Assembly: GCA_964561025.1 (NCBI GenBank)
Contig: CAZLNM010000016.1
Location: 1-57,601 of the forward strand
Length of the DNA stretch: 57,601 bases
Reading direction: 5' to 3'
Origin: JAAZNF01 sp964561025
Lineage (GTDB): Bacteria > Myxococcota > B64-G9
Part shown: piece after piece, positions 8,354 through 17,142 of the stretch
How the letters are laid out: each line of letters starts with the position of its first letter
Position numbering within the stretch: the stretch's first letter is position 1
Made by a program: the position numbers and the translations under genes
Notes under the pieces: model-generated
Database searches by the model: none
Told to the model about the DNA's origin: nothing
Seen by the model: the letters and a program-made list of their open reading frames with translations, nothing else

Positions 8354-9204
8354 GCGCGCCGCTCACCCTGCTCGCCGCCTTGCAGCGGGCCGAGGAGTTC
8401 CTCCAGCGCAAGGGCGTGGCCTCCCCCCGGCTGGACGCCCAGGTGTTGCTGGCCCACCGCCTGGGGCTTACGCGTCTTCAGCTCTACCTGCGCTTCGAGC
8501 AGCCGCTCTCCACCGCCGAACAGGACGACCTGCGGGAGCTTTTGCGCCGGCGCGCGGCGGGAGAGCCGGTGGCCTACCTCACCGGCGAGAAGGAGTTCTA
8601 CTCGCTGCCGTTCCGGGTGGATGAGCGGGTGCTCATCCCGCGGCCGGACTCCGAGACCCTGGTGGACGCGGCGCGCGAGGTCTTCTCCGGCGCCGCGCCG
8701 GCCTCCATCGCCGACGTCGGCACTGGCAGCGGCTGCCTGCTGTGCGCGCTGGCCCGCGAGTTCTCCCGGTGTGAGGGCGTGGGTGTCGACAGCGACGCGG
8801 ACGCCTTGGAGGTCGCCGCGCACAACGCCCGGGCGCTGGGCGTGGCGGAGCGGGTGCGGTTCGCCCGGGGCGATCTCCTGGCGCAGGTGAACGGGCCATT
8901 TGCGTTGATCGTGGCCAACCTGCCCTACGTTCCCAGCGCGGAGATCGAGCGCTTGCCGCCCGAGGTGCGGCGCGAGCCTCGCGGCGCGCTGGACGGCGGC
9001 CCCGACGGGCTCGAGCTCATCCGCCGGCTCGTCCCGCAGGCGTTCGCGAGGCTCACCGCGGGCGGGTGGCTGCTCCTGGAGGTGGGACAGGGGCAGGCAA
9101 TCGCGGTGCGCGAACTGCTTTTTGCCGCGGGCTTTGCCGACGTTCGGACCTGGCGCGATCTGGCGGGGATCGAACGGGTGGTGGGCGGGTGCCGGCCGGA
9201 TTAG
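8350..9204 (+). CDS. prmC: Release factor glutamine methyltransferase PrmC
   Basis: It is an SAM-dependent methyltransferase that N5-methylates the GGQ glutamine of release factors. The N-terminal helical domain ('SPRLDAQVLLAHRLG') is followed by SAM motif I 'DVGTGSGC' and the catalytic motif 'NLPYVP' (the NPPY position, Leu in place of the first Pro). No ATG, GTG or TTG fits the expected N-terminus. The most likely start is CTG at 8350, which overlaps the prfA stop as CTGA and has GGGGGAG in front; a shorter start is TTG at 8380. Its 3' end overlaps the convergent PilZ gene by 4 bp. Length about 284 residues. Confidence 0.93.
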   Translation: MSAPLTLLAALQRAEEFLQRKGVASPRLDAQVLLAHRLGLTRLQLYLRFEQPLSTAEQDDLRELLRRRAAGEPVAYLTGEKEFYSLPFRVDERVLIPRPDSETLVDAAREVFSGAAPASIADVGTGSGCLLCALAREFSRCEGVGVDSDADALEVAAHNARALGVAERVRFARGDLLAQVNGPFALIVANLPYVPSAEIERLPPEVRREPRGALDGGPDGLELIRRLVPQAFARLTAGGWLLLEVGQGQAIAVRELLFAAGFADVRTWRDLAGIERVVGGCRPD

Positions 9205-9560
9205 CCGCCGGGGCCGCCGGATTCCATGATCACCTTGCGGATGTGCTCGGCCAGGACCTGCGAGCCGTCGCCCTCCATGCGCACCAGGCGCAGCTCGACG
9301 CCGGCGGCGCTGGGATCGACGCCGCGGGCGCCGGCCTCGTCGATGGAGAGGGTGCGGCGCACCTCGGTGTGCGCGACGATGGCGCGGCCGTCGACCGCGA
9401 AGCGCACCACCACCGGCTGGCCGGGATCCAGCACCAGAGAGCCGGGCACGAAGACGCCTCCCGGGGACACGAAGATCGACGCCAGGCGGTGGGTGGCGCG
9501 GGAGGCCTCCAGGGTCACCGGCACCCGGAGCAACGTCCACTTTTCCTTGCGGATCGGCAT
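9201..9560 (-). CDS. PilZ-like domain protein (atypical)
   Basis: The protein has 119 residues. The 'FVSPGGVFVPG' segment corresponds to the second c-di-GMP-binding motif of PilZ ((D/N)xSxxG), and beta strands fit a six-stranded barrel. The first motif (RxxxR) is not clearly present at the N-terminus, so c-di-GMP binding is doubtful; it resembles the divergent PilZ relatives expanded in myxobacteria. It has no Shine-Dalgarno; a TTGACC/TAAGGT promoter places transcription start at or next to the ATG (leaderless). It lies downstream of the adenylate-kinase-like gene. Confidence 0.7.
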   Translation of the reverse strand: MPIRKEKWTLLRVPVTLEASRATHRLASIFVSPGGVFVPGSLVLDPGQPVVVRFAVDGRAIVAHTEVRRTLSIDEAGARGVDPSAAGVELRLVRMEGDGSQVLAEHIRKVIMESGGPGG

Positions 9561-9568
9561 CTGCGATC

Positions 9569-9597
9569 ACCTTACCCCCGCCCACCAGGCGGGTCAA
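9569..9597 (-). promoter_or_regulatory. Leaderless-type promoter of the PilZ gene
   Basis: TTGACC (9597-9592), a 17-bp spacer, then TAAGGT (9574-9569), ending 8 nt before the ATG. No Shine-Dalgarno fits in between. Confidence 0.5.
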
Positions 9598-10415
9598 GAA
9601 AGCGGCGAAGGGCGGCCGGCGAAGACCGGTTCGAGCGCGGCCAGCACGCTCTGACGCACCGCCTGATCGGTGAACACCGGCAGGTTTCCGGGCACGCGGG
9701 CCAGGGGAACGCCCGCGGCGGCGAGGCGGCGCAGGGCGGGCTCGGCCTTCTCGGCGAACTCGCGCAGCCGCGAACGGATCTTCTCCTCGGTGTCGTCCGA
9801 GCGCAGCACCACCGGCGTGCCGCAGGCGCTGCATCGCCCGCCGGGCGCGGGCGGCTTGAACTCCAGGTGGAAGACCTTGCCGCAGCCCGGCTTGGGGCAG
9901 ATGCGCCGGCCGGTGGTGCGGGCCACGATGGCCTCGTCGTCGCCTTCGACGAGCAGCACCACATCGATGCGCCGGCCCAGTTCGCGGCACAGCGAGAGCA
10001 GGAAGTCGGCCTGCTCCGGCGTGCGCGGGTAGCCGTCCAGGACCAGACCACGGCCGCCCGCGGCACGGAAGGCCGCGGCGAAGAGCGCGTTGGTGATGTC
10101 GTCGGGGACGAACTTGCCCGCGTCCACGAAGTGCCCGGCCAAAAACCCCAGGCGCGCGTCCTCCGGCTCCACGCCCGCCTCCCGGGCCGGGCGCAGCAGC
10201 GCCTCCCGGATGCGAGCGTCGGGGGCGAATTTGCCGTCCACCAGCAGGGCGCTTGGGTCCACGCGCTCGCGGACCTTGGCCCAGGCGCCCAGGTACTGGC
10301 GGAAGATGTTGCCGGTGGAGAGCTGCGAAAGCCCGTACTCGGACAACAGCACGTCGATACGCGGCTGCTTGCCGGCGCCGCTCTTGCCGGCGACCACGAT
10401 GTTCTGGATGTCCAT
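9594..10415 (-). CDS. Adenylate-kinase-like nucleoside monophosphate kinase with zinc LID
   Basis: The protein has 273 residues, longer than normal Adk (about 215). It has a P-loop GKSGAGK (10-16), the 'LSTGNIFR' NMP-binding helix, the Adk signature 'DGYPRT', and a LID with four cysteines (C-x4-C ... CxxC) as in zinc-bearing adenylate kinases. Oddities: Gln follows the P-loop Lys where the family has Gly-Thr, an insertion lies between the NMP and CORE parts, and the C-terminal extension is long. Substrate is therefore uncertain; a paralogue of the housekeeping Adk is likely. GGGAGG precedes the ATG, and a promoter lies about 20 bp upstream. Confidence 0.8.
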   Translation of the reverse strand: MDIQNIVVAGKSGAGKQPRIDVLLSEYGLSQLSTGNIFRQYLGAWAKVRERVDPSALLVDGKFAPDARIREALLRPAREAGVEPEDARLGFLAGHFVDAGKFVPDDITNALFAAAFRAAGGRGLVLDGYPRTPEQADFLLSLCRELGRRIDVVLLVEGDDEAIVARTTGRRICPKPGCGKVFHLEFKPPAPGGRCSACGTPVVLRSDDTEEKIRSRLREFAEKAEPALRRLAAAGVPLARVPGNLPVFTDQAVRQSVLAALEPVFAGRPSPLS

Positions 10416-10436
10416 GCGACCTCCCGGTTTGGCGGC

Positions 10437-10465
10437 ACGGTAGCGCGAGCGGCGCCGCTTGGCAA
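10437..10465 (-). promoter_or_regulatory. Promoter of the adenylate-kinase-like gene
   Basis: TTGCCA (10465-10460), a 17-bp spacer, then TACCGT (10442-10437), followed by GGGAGG and the ATG at 10415. Confidence 0.45.
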
Positions 10466-10558
10466 GCCGAAGTCGGCCGCCGTCAGGGGCGAGCGCAGCA
10501 AGTCCTAAAGAGATCGGATCCTCGACGGTGAAGGAGGAAGGAAATTCCGCCGTTAACC

Positions 10559-11311
10559 TCAGGTGGGCGGGGGATCCGGCGGGGGGGTGCGGGCGGCGGT
10601 GATGGCGAGGATCTCGGAGGCGCCGCCGGCGCGGAGCACCCGGGCGCACTCCGCCAGGGTGGCGCCGGTGGTGGCGGTGTCGTCCACCAGGCACACCCGG
10701 CGGCCGGCGAAGGGATGGCGGCGGCGCAGGGCGAAGGCGCCGCGCACGTTCTGCGCTCGCGCGGAGCGCCCGGCCGCCTGGCCCTGGGGCGGGGTGGGGC
10801 GCACGCGCCGGAGGTGGGAGAGCGAGAGCGGCAGGTGAAGGCGCCGGGACAGACGCCGCGCCAGCCAGGCCGCCTGATTGAAACCGCGCTGGCGCAGGCG
10901 GGAGCGGTGCAGGGGCACCGGCACCAGGATGTCGGGTGGGGGAGAGAGGGCGAGCAGCAGCGGTTCCATCTCGGCCACCAGCCAGTCGCCGAGCTCCAGC
11001 CGGCCGGAGAGCTTGAAGGCGATGAGCGCCTCGGCGGCGGCGTTCTCGAAGAACAGGGCCGAGCGGATGCGCACCGGCGGAGGCTCGGCGCGGCAGGCGG
11101 CGCAGCGCTCGGAGCCGTGTGTCGGCTGGCCGCAGCAATCGCACAGCGGGGGCTGAGGGCGCCGGATCTCCGCCAGGCACTCGGGGCACAGGCGGGTGTG
11201 CCGGTCTTCGAGCAGGGCATCGCACACCGAACAGGCGGGCGGCAGCAAGAGGTCCAGCAATCCCCCGGCTCCGGCCGCGGCCAGCTCCCGCAGCGCGCGG
11301 GCCGCCCTCAT
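10559..11311 (-). CDS. comF: ComF family phosphoribosyltransferase-like protein
   Basis: The protein has 250 residues. The N-terminus has a double zinc finger (CxxC ... CxxC at 'CSVC/CPEC' and 'CDCC/CAAC'). The C-terminal type I phosphoribosyltransferase fold has the PRPP loop 'CLVDDTATTGATLAE' and the family segment 'RGFNQA'. ComF proteins take part in DNA uptake or processing of incoming single-stranded DNA in competent bacteria; no other competence gene is visible here. The ATG overlaps the rsfS stop as ATGA, so the two are translated together. Confidence 0.92.
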   Translation of the reverse strand: MRAARALRELAAAGAGGLLDLLLPPACSVCDALLEDRHTRLCPECLAEIRRPQPPLCDCCGQPTHGSERCAACRAEPPPVRIRSALFFENAAAEALIAFKLSGRLELGDWLVAEMEPLLLALSPPPDILVPVPLHRSRLRQRGFNQAAWLARRLSRRLHLPLSLSHLRRVRPTPPQGQAAGRSARAQNVRGAFALRRRHPFAGRRVCLVDDTATTGATLAECARVLRAGGASEILAITAARTPPPDPPPT

Positions 11312-11715
11312 GCATCCTCTCCCACGGGATGTTCCACGGTGTCGGGCCACAGGTGATCGAGATCGTACAGCTCGCGCACCGGCTCCTGCAGGATGTGCAC
11401 CACGGCGTCGCCGAAGTCGAGCAACACCCACTGTCCCGCGTCCACGCCCTCGACGCCGAGGGGCCGCCGTTTCTTCTCCCGCATGGACTCGACCAGATGC
11501 TCGGCCAGGGCACGGGCGTGGCGTTCGTTGCCGGCGCTGGCCAGCAGCACGAAGTCGGTGTACGAGCAGTGCGCCCCGATGTCCAGCAGGCGCATGCGGC
11601 GGGCCTTCTTCTCCTCGAGCAGGTGGGCCAACTCCCGGGCCAGCGTGAGCGAGCTGGCCGGGGATGGGGCGGCGCGCGAGTCGGCTTTACGGCGGGAAGA
11701 CGGGTTGCGACGCAT
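11308..11715 (-). CDS. rsfS: Ribosomal silencing factor RsfS (Iojap/DUF143)
   Basis: The protein has 135 residues. The core matches RsfS: 'ARELAHLLEEKKARRMRLLDI', 'YTDFVLLASAGNERHARALAEHL', 'GQWVLLDFGDAVVHIL' and 'YDLDHLWPD'. RsfS binds L14 on the 50S subunit and blocks subunit joining when nutrients are scarce. The first 20 residues are basic and poorly conserved, so a slightly later start is possible. It starts 8 bp after the upstream lipoprotein stop and overlaps comF by 4 bp, forming a lipoprotein-rsfS-comF operon. Confidence 0.95.
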   Translation of the reverse strand: MRRNPSSRRKADSRAAPSPASSLTLARELAHLLEEKKARRMRLLDIGAHCSYTDFVLLASAGNERHARALAEHLVESMREKKRRPLGVEGVDAGQWVLLDFGDAVVHILQEPVRELYDLDHLWPDTVEHPVGEDA

Positions 11716-11723
11716 GCGGTTTC

Positions 11724-12728
11724 TCACGGGTTGGGGGTGGAGAGCGGCGCGGTCACGCCCGCGGGCGGGCCCAGGGTCGAGGTGAAGCCCTTGCCGAAGT
11801 AGAAGTCCAGCACCCGGTTGTTGGTGACCTCGCGCTGGGGAATGGGTTTCACCTCGTTGGGCCCCGGGGGCGGGATGAGCGGCGGGTTGCCGAAGCCATC
11901 GGCCACGAACCGGGCGGAGACCTCCAGGGTGATGGTCCCGCCGTCGGGGGTGTCCGCGACCAGGGAACCCGTCACCTCGGCCGACAGCAACGCGCCGGAA
12001 TCGGTGTCCACGGCCACCGTGCCGCGAAGCTCGTGGGGCCGCATCCGATCCCGGTAGCGCTCCGCATCGGCGGGGGTCTCCTCCACCGGGTACACGTACT
12101 TCTTCACGCCCGGCGGGACCGCCGGGACGGCCGGGGTGCCGGGCAGGCGGGGCTCGCCCGCGGCCAGCCCGACGGAGAACTTGGCCGCGTCCCGGCCGTG
12201 GTGGCGGAACACCCCCTGCTTGGCGAAGCTCCAGCGCCCCCGGAACAGACGATAGACCGCGGCCACGGCGCCGAAGGCCTGCTCGCGGTACTTGTCGGGG
12301 TCGCCCAGCAGGGTGTCCCGCTCGTGGTAGGGGCCCCAGCGGTTCTTGAGGAAGAAACGCCCGCCCGACAACACCGCCTCGAAGCCGTGCCCGGCGTCGT
12401 TCTCCACCTTGACGCGGAAGTCCCCGTTCTGGGCGGTGACGATGGTGTCCGTCTCGACGAGGGAGAGGCGCTCGTCCTTGCTGGCCATCTGGTAACGCAC
12501 CTCGGCCTGGCAGCGGTGCGCCCCCAGGCGCCGCGCCGCCTCGGCCTGGCTCATCAGAAAGACGCGATCGGCGACGGCGGGGTTCTCGGGCAGCGAAAAG
12601 GCGTCCAGCGGCGCGAGCTTGGGGAGTTCCAGCGCGCCTCGTCCCTGGAAGTGCTCGAGGTGGCGCTCGCGCTTCTCGCCGCAGGCGGCGAAGAGCAGGC
12701 ATAGCAGGAAAAATCCCAAGCGTCTCAT
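11724..12728 (-). CDS. Lipoprotein of unknown function
   Basis: The protein has 334 residues, with a lipoprotein signal peptide (MRRLGFFLLCLLFAAC, Cys16). The mature part looks like a beta-rich periplasmic domain: alternating strands around 85-140 ('TIVTAQNGDFRVKVEND...RFFLKNRWGPYHERDTLL') and 220-270, with a distant resemblance to LolA-fold or outer-membrane lipoprotein-sorting-like proteins. I do not recognise a specific family. No Shine-Dalgarno precedes the ATG; a TTGACC/CATTCT promoter places the transcript start within a few bases of it. It is the first gene before rsfS and comF. Confidence 0.85.
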   Translation of the reverse strand: MRRLGFFLLCLLFAACGEKRERHLEHFQGRGALELPKLAPLDAFSLPENPAVADRVFLMSQAEAARRLGAHRCQAEVRYQMASKDERLSLVETDTIVTAQNGDFRVKVENDAGHGFEAVLSGGRFFLKNRWGPYHERDTLLGDPDKYREQAFGAVAAVYRLFRGRWSFAKQGVFRHHGRDAAKFSVGLAAGEPRLPGTPAVPAVPPGVKKYVYPVEETPADAERYRDRMRPHELRGTVAVDTDSGALLSAEVTGSLVADTPDGGTITLEVSARFVADGFGNPPLIPPPGPNEVKPIPQREVTNNRVLDFYFGKGFTSTLGPPAGVTAPLSTPNP

Positions 12729-12737
12729 GCGGCGATG

Positions 12738-12766
12738 AGAATGCCTCAGGACGCGCCCGCGGTCAA
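12738..12766 (-). promoter_or_regulatory. Possible near-leaderless promoter of the lipoprotein-rsfS-comF operon
   Basis: TTGACC (12766-12761), 17 bp, then CATTCT (12743-12738), ending 9 nt before the ATG. The -10 is weak, so this is tentative. Confidence 0.35.
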
Positions 12767-15700
12767 CCGCGAACTGGATTCCTCCGCCGAAGGACAACGA
12801 GCAGGAAGACGGCCAGCGCCAGCCCGCCCGAGGGCGTGGTTTGACAGCCGCCGCCGCCGTCCGCCGGTTCCACCCGCAGGGTGACCGGCACCGTCCGGCC
12901 CGGCGCGCCCGGCGCGGTGAAGAGCAGCAGCCCCGAGTAGGAGCCCGCCGGTTGCGCGGACACCGACACCGACACCGTGCCGTCCCCGCTCCCCGAGGCG
13001 GGCGCGGCCGAGAGCCAGTTGCCGGCGGCGAGCACGGTCCAGTCGAGCGCGCCACCGCCGGCGTTGCGAACCGCGAGCACCTGCGGGTCGGGCGCGGCGC
13101 CGCCTTCGCGCATCGAAAAGTCGAGCCGCTCGGGCGAGAGCGCGAAGGCGGGAGGGGGCTCCACCACCTCGAAGGCCACCGGCACGGCGAGCGGGGAGTT
13201 CTTGGCGCCGGCGGCGGTGATCCACAAGGTTGCGTTATAGTTGCCGGGGGCGAGCCCCGTGGCGTCGGCCTGGACGTCCAGCACCGCGGGCAGGGTGCCC
13301 AGCGCCGGCTCGAGGCGGAGCCAGGGCTGGTCGGCAGAGACGCTGAACGAGAGAGCCGCGGCGGTGCTGGCGCTGAGCTGCAGCAGCTGGACCGGGGTTT
13401 GGCCGCGCCCGGCCTGTTGCTGGAACGAGAGCGACGACGGCCGCGCCATGAGCACGTCGGGCTCGAGGCCCAGCGCCATGTTGGCCAGGAAGGCCGCGTC
13501 GTCGATCTCGCCCACCGAGGAGGGCCAGAAGCCGACCATGGGGTAGGCGCCGCCCTGGTAGTCGAAGTACTCCAGCATGAAGCCGAAGGAGTCCCCCGGC
13601 GCCCGCTTCAGGTAGCTCTGCTGCATGTCGATGCGCGCCTCCACGATGCGCGAGCCGACCTGCATGCCGAAGGCCGCCTGGACGCCCGGCGGGTTGTACT
13701 GCGCCGGGCCGGTGATGAAGCCGCTGCCGGGGTTGTAGGCGGCCTGGAAGGTGGTGGTCCCCTCGCCGTAGAAGCCGAACACCCCTTCGCTTCCGGGCGC
13801 GGCCGGCCAGCGATCGTCGTTGTCGTTGTCGAAGAGAAGGATGAGCGCGTCGCTCGTCTCGGGGGTGGGATCGTCGAGCAAGCGCAGGCCCAGGTACAGG
13901 TAGCGGCCGTCGTGGACCATCTTGCCCACCGAGTAGCCCGGGGCCACCAGCCCCACGTCCATGAAGGCCGCCTCGGGGTACTCGTCGTCGCCGATGGTTC
14001 CATCGAGCACCGGCGGCACGGTCACGAAGGGGACGGCCCGGTCCGCCACCTCCAGCACGAAGAGCTGCACCGGCACGGTCTGGGGCGAGTTCTGGGCCGC
14101 AGGACAGCGGATGCTCAGCGAACCCGCGAAGTAGCCCGGGGCCATGCCCTGGATGTCCGCCTGCAAGGTGAGCTCGGCCGGGGCGGTCCCCGCCGCGGGG
14201 GTGATCTCCAGCCAGGGCTGATCGGCCGAGGCGGTGAAGGCGAGCTCGCCCCCGCCGTCGTTGCGCACGTGGATGCGCTGCGGATACGACATGGGATCGC
14301 CAGCGCGGGCCACCAGCTGCACCGGCCCGGCCGGGAGCCCGATGAGCGGCGTGTCGCTCTGCGAGGTGTGGAGGATGAGGGCCGGATCGCCGAACAGGGT
14401 GAGCGAGTAGAGCTGCCAGCGCACGTAGCGGTCGGCCGCGAAGGCGGCGGCTTCGATGCGCGAGCGGTTGTGGATCTCGCCGAGGCGGCGGAGGCCGTGG
14501 CCGAACACCGCGTCCCAGAAGGTGCGCTGCAGGAGATCCCCCACGCCGAAGCGGGTGAACATGACCACCCCGAAGGCGCCGTGCTCGCCGAGGAGCAGGT
14601 GCTCGGCGAACGAGTCCTGCGGGCTCACCCGGTTCTCGGAGTAGACCGGGTCGAGCCGGTTGTCGAACGAGCCCGGGTAACAGCCGCCGCTGTAGTCGAA
14701 GAAGGCGAATTCGTTCTCCAGCCGCTGGTCCAGGACGTCGCAGTTGAGGCGCATGTTGTCGTTGGTCATGGAGTGGCCCACGTGGTTCAAGAGGTGGACG
14801 CCGCCGTTCAGCACCGCCAGGATCTCGTCCTGGGTCCACTCGTCGTGGCCGGTCATGGGCTCGCACAGCCGGTGGATCTCGAAGAAGGCGCTGTCTGCAA
14901 AGCCGCGGGTGGGGATGCCCTCCGCGCCCGAGCCGTCGATCAACATGTCCAGCATCTCGCAGCCGAACGCCCCCGGGGCCAGGATCTCCCCGGCGAACCA
15001 GGCGCTCTTCAGGCCGTCGTCGCGCCGCGGCGCGTACTCGAGCGTCTTCTTCACGAAGTGGGCGATCTCGGCGCAGCTGTCGGCCGGGGCGCGGCCCACG
15101 GCGATGTCCGGCAGAAGGTCCGGCTCGTCGTCCTCCTCGCCGAAGACGCGGTTGCGGTTCTTGTCGAAGTCGCCGTCCAGGGCCGCGAAGTACAGGTCGG
15201 AGACCAGGTTGAGCTCCGGCCCGCCGTAGTCGATGTCGCCCCACAGCCCGCGCGCGGGGACGATGGGGGCTTCGGTCTCGCCGCCCACCACCGCCAGATC
15301 CGCGTCCCCGGCCAGGAGCACGAAGTCGCTGCCGCGCTCGCGGTACTCGCGGGCGATGAAGGCGCGCAGCTTCTCGGCGTCGTCGCCCTGCGAGAAGGCG
15401 GCGCGCACCTCGTCCATGGTGACCAGGCGGGCCGGCAGGCCCTCGGCGGCGCGGGCGGCGGCGAGCGCCTGCAGGTTGTCGGGGCCGGGGCAGGTCTCCA
15501 GGCCGGCCCCGCTCACGATGAGGTAGCGCGTCTCGCCGTCCTTGGCCGAGGGGCGGACGGGGTACGCCGAGAGCGTCCTGGGGTTCTCCACGAGGTCCGC
15601 GAGCGAGGCGAGATCGCGCTCCCGGCCGCGGTAGGTCTGGGGAAGGTTCTTGCCCGGCGCGGTGGTGATGCGAAGCTGAACGCGAAAGATCTGGCGGAGC

Positions 15701-16182
15701 TCGCCGGATTCGGGCCGGTACTCGATCGGCCGCAGCAGCACGGGGAGGATGGGCACGCCGCGCGAGAACTGGACACCGGCGGGTTCGACCCGCGCGGCGG
15801 GGTAGGGCCGATCACCGAGGTAGAGCGCCAGGTCCGGTTGGGTGAACGGGCGCAGCCCGCGGTGGCTGGCCGGGTACTTTCGCTGCGCCGGGAAGATCAC
15901 GTGGCTGCCCGGCAGCGCCCCCTCGGAGAGGACCCGGGTCTCGACGCCAAGCAGCGCTTCATTCGGCGGCAGGGCCACCATGATGGCCCGCGCGGGGAGC
16001 TCCGGCGCGCCCGGCCGGCCGGACGGTTCGTAACCCGGGATGCGCGCGTGGGTGAAGCCCTGGGCGTCCGGCTCGAGCTTCGCCGCCGGCACGTCGATGA
16101 CAAGCTCGATGACGCCGGCCGAGACGGTCAGGGGAAGGAGCGCCAGCAGAGACGAAGCGAACCGCAGAATCGATTTCTTCAT
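12763..16182 (-). CDS. Gingipain-type (C25) cysteine protease with BACON-like repeats and MYXO-CTERM-like anchor
   Basis: The protein has 1139 residues. A signal peptide (1-22) is followed by a propeptide-like beta domain and a caspase-fold C25 peptidase domain. His470 ('NHVGHS') and Cys501 ('SGGCYPGSFD') fit the catalytic pair of gingipains. Three BACON-like Ig repeats (about 640-720, 910-985, 1000-1080, with 'ADQPWL') surround a CBM9/DOMON-like domain ('GTIGDDEYPEA'). The tail has Cys, a hydrophobic stretch and RRR, a MYXO-CTERM-like surface-sorting signal. GGAGG precedes the ATG. It is expected on the cell surface or secreted; substrate unknown. It may follow the caspase operon upstream on the same strand. 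Confidence 0.9.
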   Translation of the reverse strand: MKKSILRFASSLLALLPLTVSAGVIELVIDVPAAKLEPDAQGFTHARIPGYEPSGRPGAPELPARAIMVALPPNEALLGVETRVLSEGALPGSHVIFPAQRKYPASHRGLRPFTQPDLALYLGDRPYPAARVEPAGVQFSRGVPILPVLLRPIEYRPESGELRQIFRVQLRITTAPGKNLPQTYRGRERDLASLADLVENPRTLSAYPVRPSAKDGETRYLIVSGAGLETCPGPDNLQALAAARAAEGLPARLVTMDEVRAAFSQGDDAEKLRAFIAREYRERGSDFVLLAGDADLAVVGGETEAPIVPARGLWGDIDYGGPELNLVSDLYFAALDGDFDKNRNRVFGEEDDEPDLLPDIAVGRAPADSCAEIAHFVKKTLEYAPRRDDGLKSAWFAGEILAPGAFGCEMLDMLIDGSGAEGIPTRGFADSAFFEIHRLCEPMTGHDEWTQDEILAVLNGGVHLLNHVGHSMTNDNMRLNCDVLDQRLENEFAFFDYSGGCYPGSFDNRLDPVYSENRVSPQDSFAEHLLLGEHGAFGVVMFTRFGVGDLLQRTFWDAVFGHGLRRLGEIHNRSRIEAAAFAADRYVRWQLYSLTLFGDPALILHTSQSDTPLIGLPAGPVQLVARAGDPMSYPQRIHVRNDGGGELAFTASADQPWLEITPAAGTAPAELTLQADIQGMAPGYFAGSLSIRCPAAQNSPQTVPVQLFVLEVADRAVPFVTVPPVLDGTIGDDEYPEAAFMDVGLVAPGYSVGKMVHDGRYLYLGLRLLDDPTPETSDALILLFDNDNDDRWPAAPGSEGVFGFYGEGTTTFQAAYNPGSGFITGPAQYNPPGVQAAFGMQVGSRIVEARIDMQQSYLKRAPGDSFGFMLEYFDYQGGAYPMVGFWPSSVGEIDDAAFLANMALGLEPDVLMARPSSLSFQQQAGRGQTPVQLLQLSASTAAALSFSVSADQPWLRLEPALGTLPAVLDVQADATGLAPGNYNATLWITAAGAKNSPLAVPVAFEVVEPPPAFALSPERLDFSMREGGAAPDPQVLAVRNAGGGALDWTVLAAGNWLSAAPASGSGDGTVSVSVSAQPAGSYSGLLLFTAPGAPGRTVPVTLRVEPADGGGGCQTTPSGGLALAVFLLVVLRRRNPVRG

Positions 16183-16263
16183 CGTGCGCCTCCATGGAAG
16201 GTTCATCACCTGGGCCACTGCCCTATCGACCGCGCCAGCCGGAAGAAATGGGAACACAATCTT

Positions 16264-17142
16264 TTATCCGGCACAGGGCCAGTTCGCGGGCGGGGCCTGC
16301 CCGGGGGCGAGCGCGGAGTGAGCGGTCACCGAGAACAGGGTGATCTCGGTGCACACGCCGCCGGGTTGTTCCATCCGCTGGTAGGTATAGGTGAGAGAGC
16401 GGCCGTCGGGGGCGCAGTCGAACACCCAGTCGGTGGGCACCTGCTCGGGGGGGACCTCGATGCTCTCGGCGCCGCCGTCATGCATGGGCGGGGTCTCCTG
16501 GCACATCTGGTACTGCAGGCTCGGCAGCGGGTAGAGGGTGACGAACAGCTCGACGTCCGGCGGAAGCCACTGCCCCTGGCCCGGCCCGGTCCAGTGGTAG
16601 ATGTTCAGGCCCGGCTTCACCACGGAGATATCGGAGAGATCCCCTTCGAACTCATAGAGGGAGTAGGACTCGAGCGGGCCGAGGATGTAATCGACGGGCT
16701 CGACCGTTCCCGGCGGCAGCAGATCGAGGCGGCGATTCTTGTTGCGATCGTCGTAGAACAGCAGAGCCCCGATGGCCACCCGCAGATCGCGGCCGGCGAG
16801 CGCGGGATCGAGGATCTCGGCCGGGTGCAGCACCTCCTGGGGGGGCAGCTGGGTGAAGCCGATGACAAACCGCCCCGCCTGGCTCGGATCGACGCGGACG
16901 TCCTGCGCCACGTTGGCCACCGAGCCGTAGCCCTGGGGGTCGAGGGTCTCGATCCACACCGCCGCGGCCCGGAGGTTCGAGGTGTCGATCTGGTCCGAGC
17001 CCAGGTAGATGCGGCCATGGATGGTCCACAGCGCCGCGTCCTGGTGCTCGGGAGGGAACAGGGCCTCGCAGCCGGCGCAGAGCGAAAGCAGCAGAACCAG
17101 CCAAGGCTGGACAGGCACCGGGTTGGCGGGGTGGCAGAGCAC
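16264..17142 (-). CDS. Lipoprotein of unknown function downstream of caspase module 1
   Basis: The protein has 292 residues, with a hydrophobic segment and lipobox (LCAGC) near residue 25. The mature part has a transthyretin/prealbumin-like beta pattern ('WTIHGRIYLGSDQIDTSN...AAAVWIE', 'FVIGFTQLPP', 'IGALLFYDDRNKNRRLDLLP'); the last stretch resembles a calcium-binding-like acidic loop. I do not recognise a family. The start is a GTG at 17142 without Shine-Dalgarno, and a GTG at 17118 is also possible. It lies 40 bp after the caspase gene on the same strand, as a Cys-rich lipoprotein follows the caspase in module 2. Confidence 0.75.
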   Translation of the reverse strand: MLCHPANPVPVQPWLVLLLSLCAGCEALFPPEHQDAALWTIHGRIYLGSDQIDTSNLRAAAVWIETLDPQGYGSVANVAQDVRVDPSQAGRFVIGFTQLPPQEVLHPAEILDPALAGRDLRVAIGALLFYDDRNKNRRLDLLPPGTVEPVDYILGPLESYSLYEFEGDLSDISVVKPGLNIYHWTGPGQGQWLPPDVELFVTLYPLPSLQYQMCQETPPMHDGGAESIEVPPEQVPTDWVFDCAPDGRSLTYTYQRMEQPGGVCTEITLFSVTAHSALAPGQAPPANWPCAG

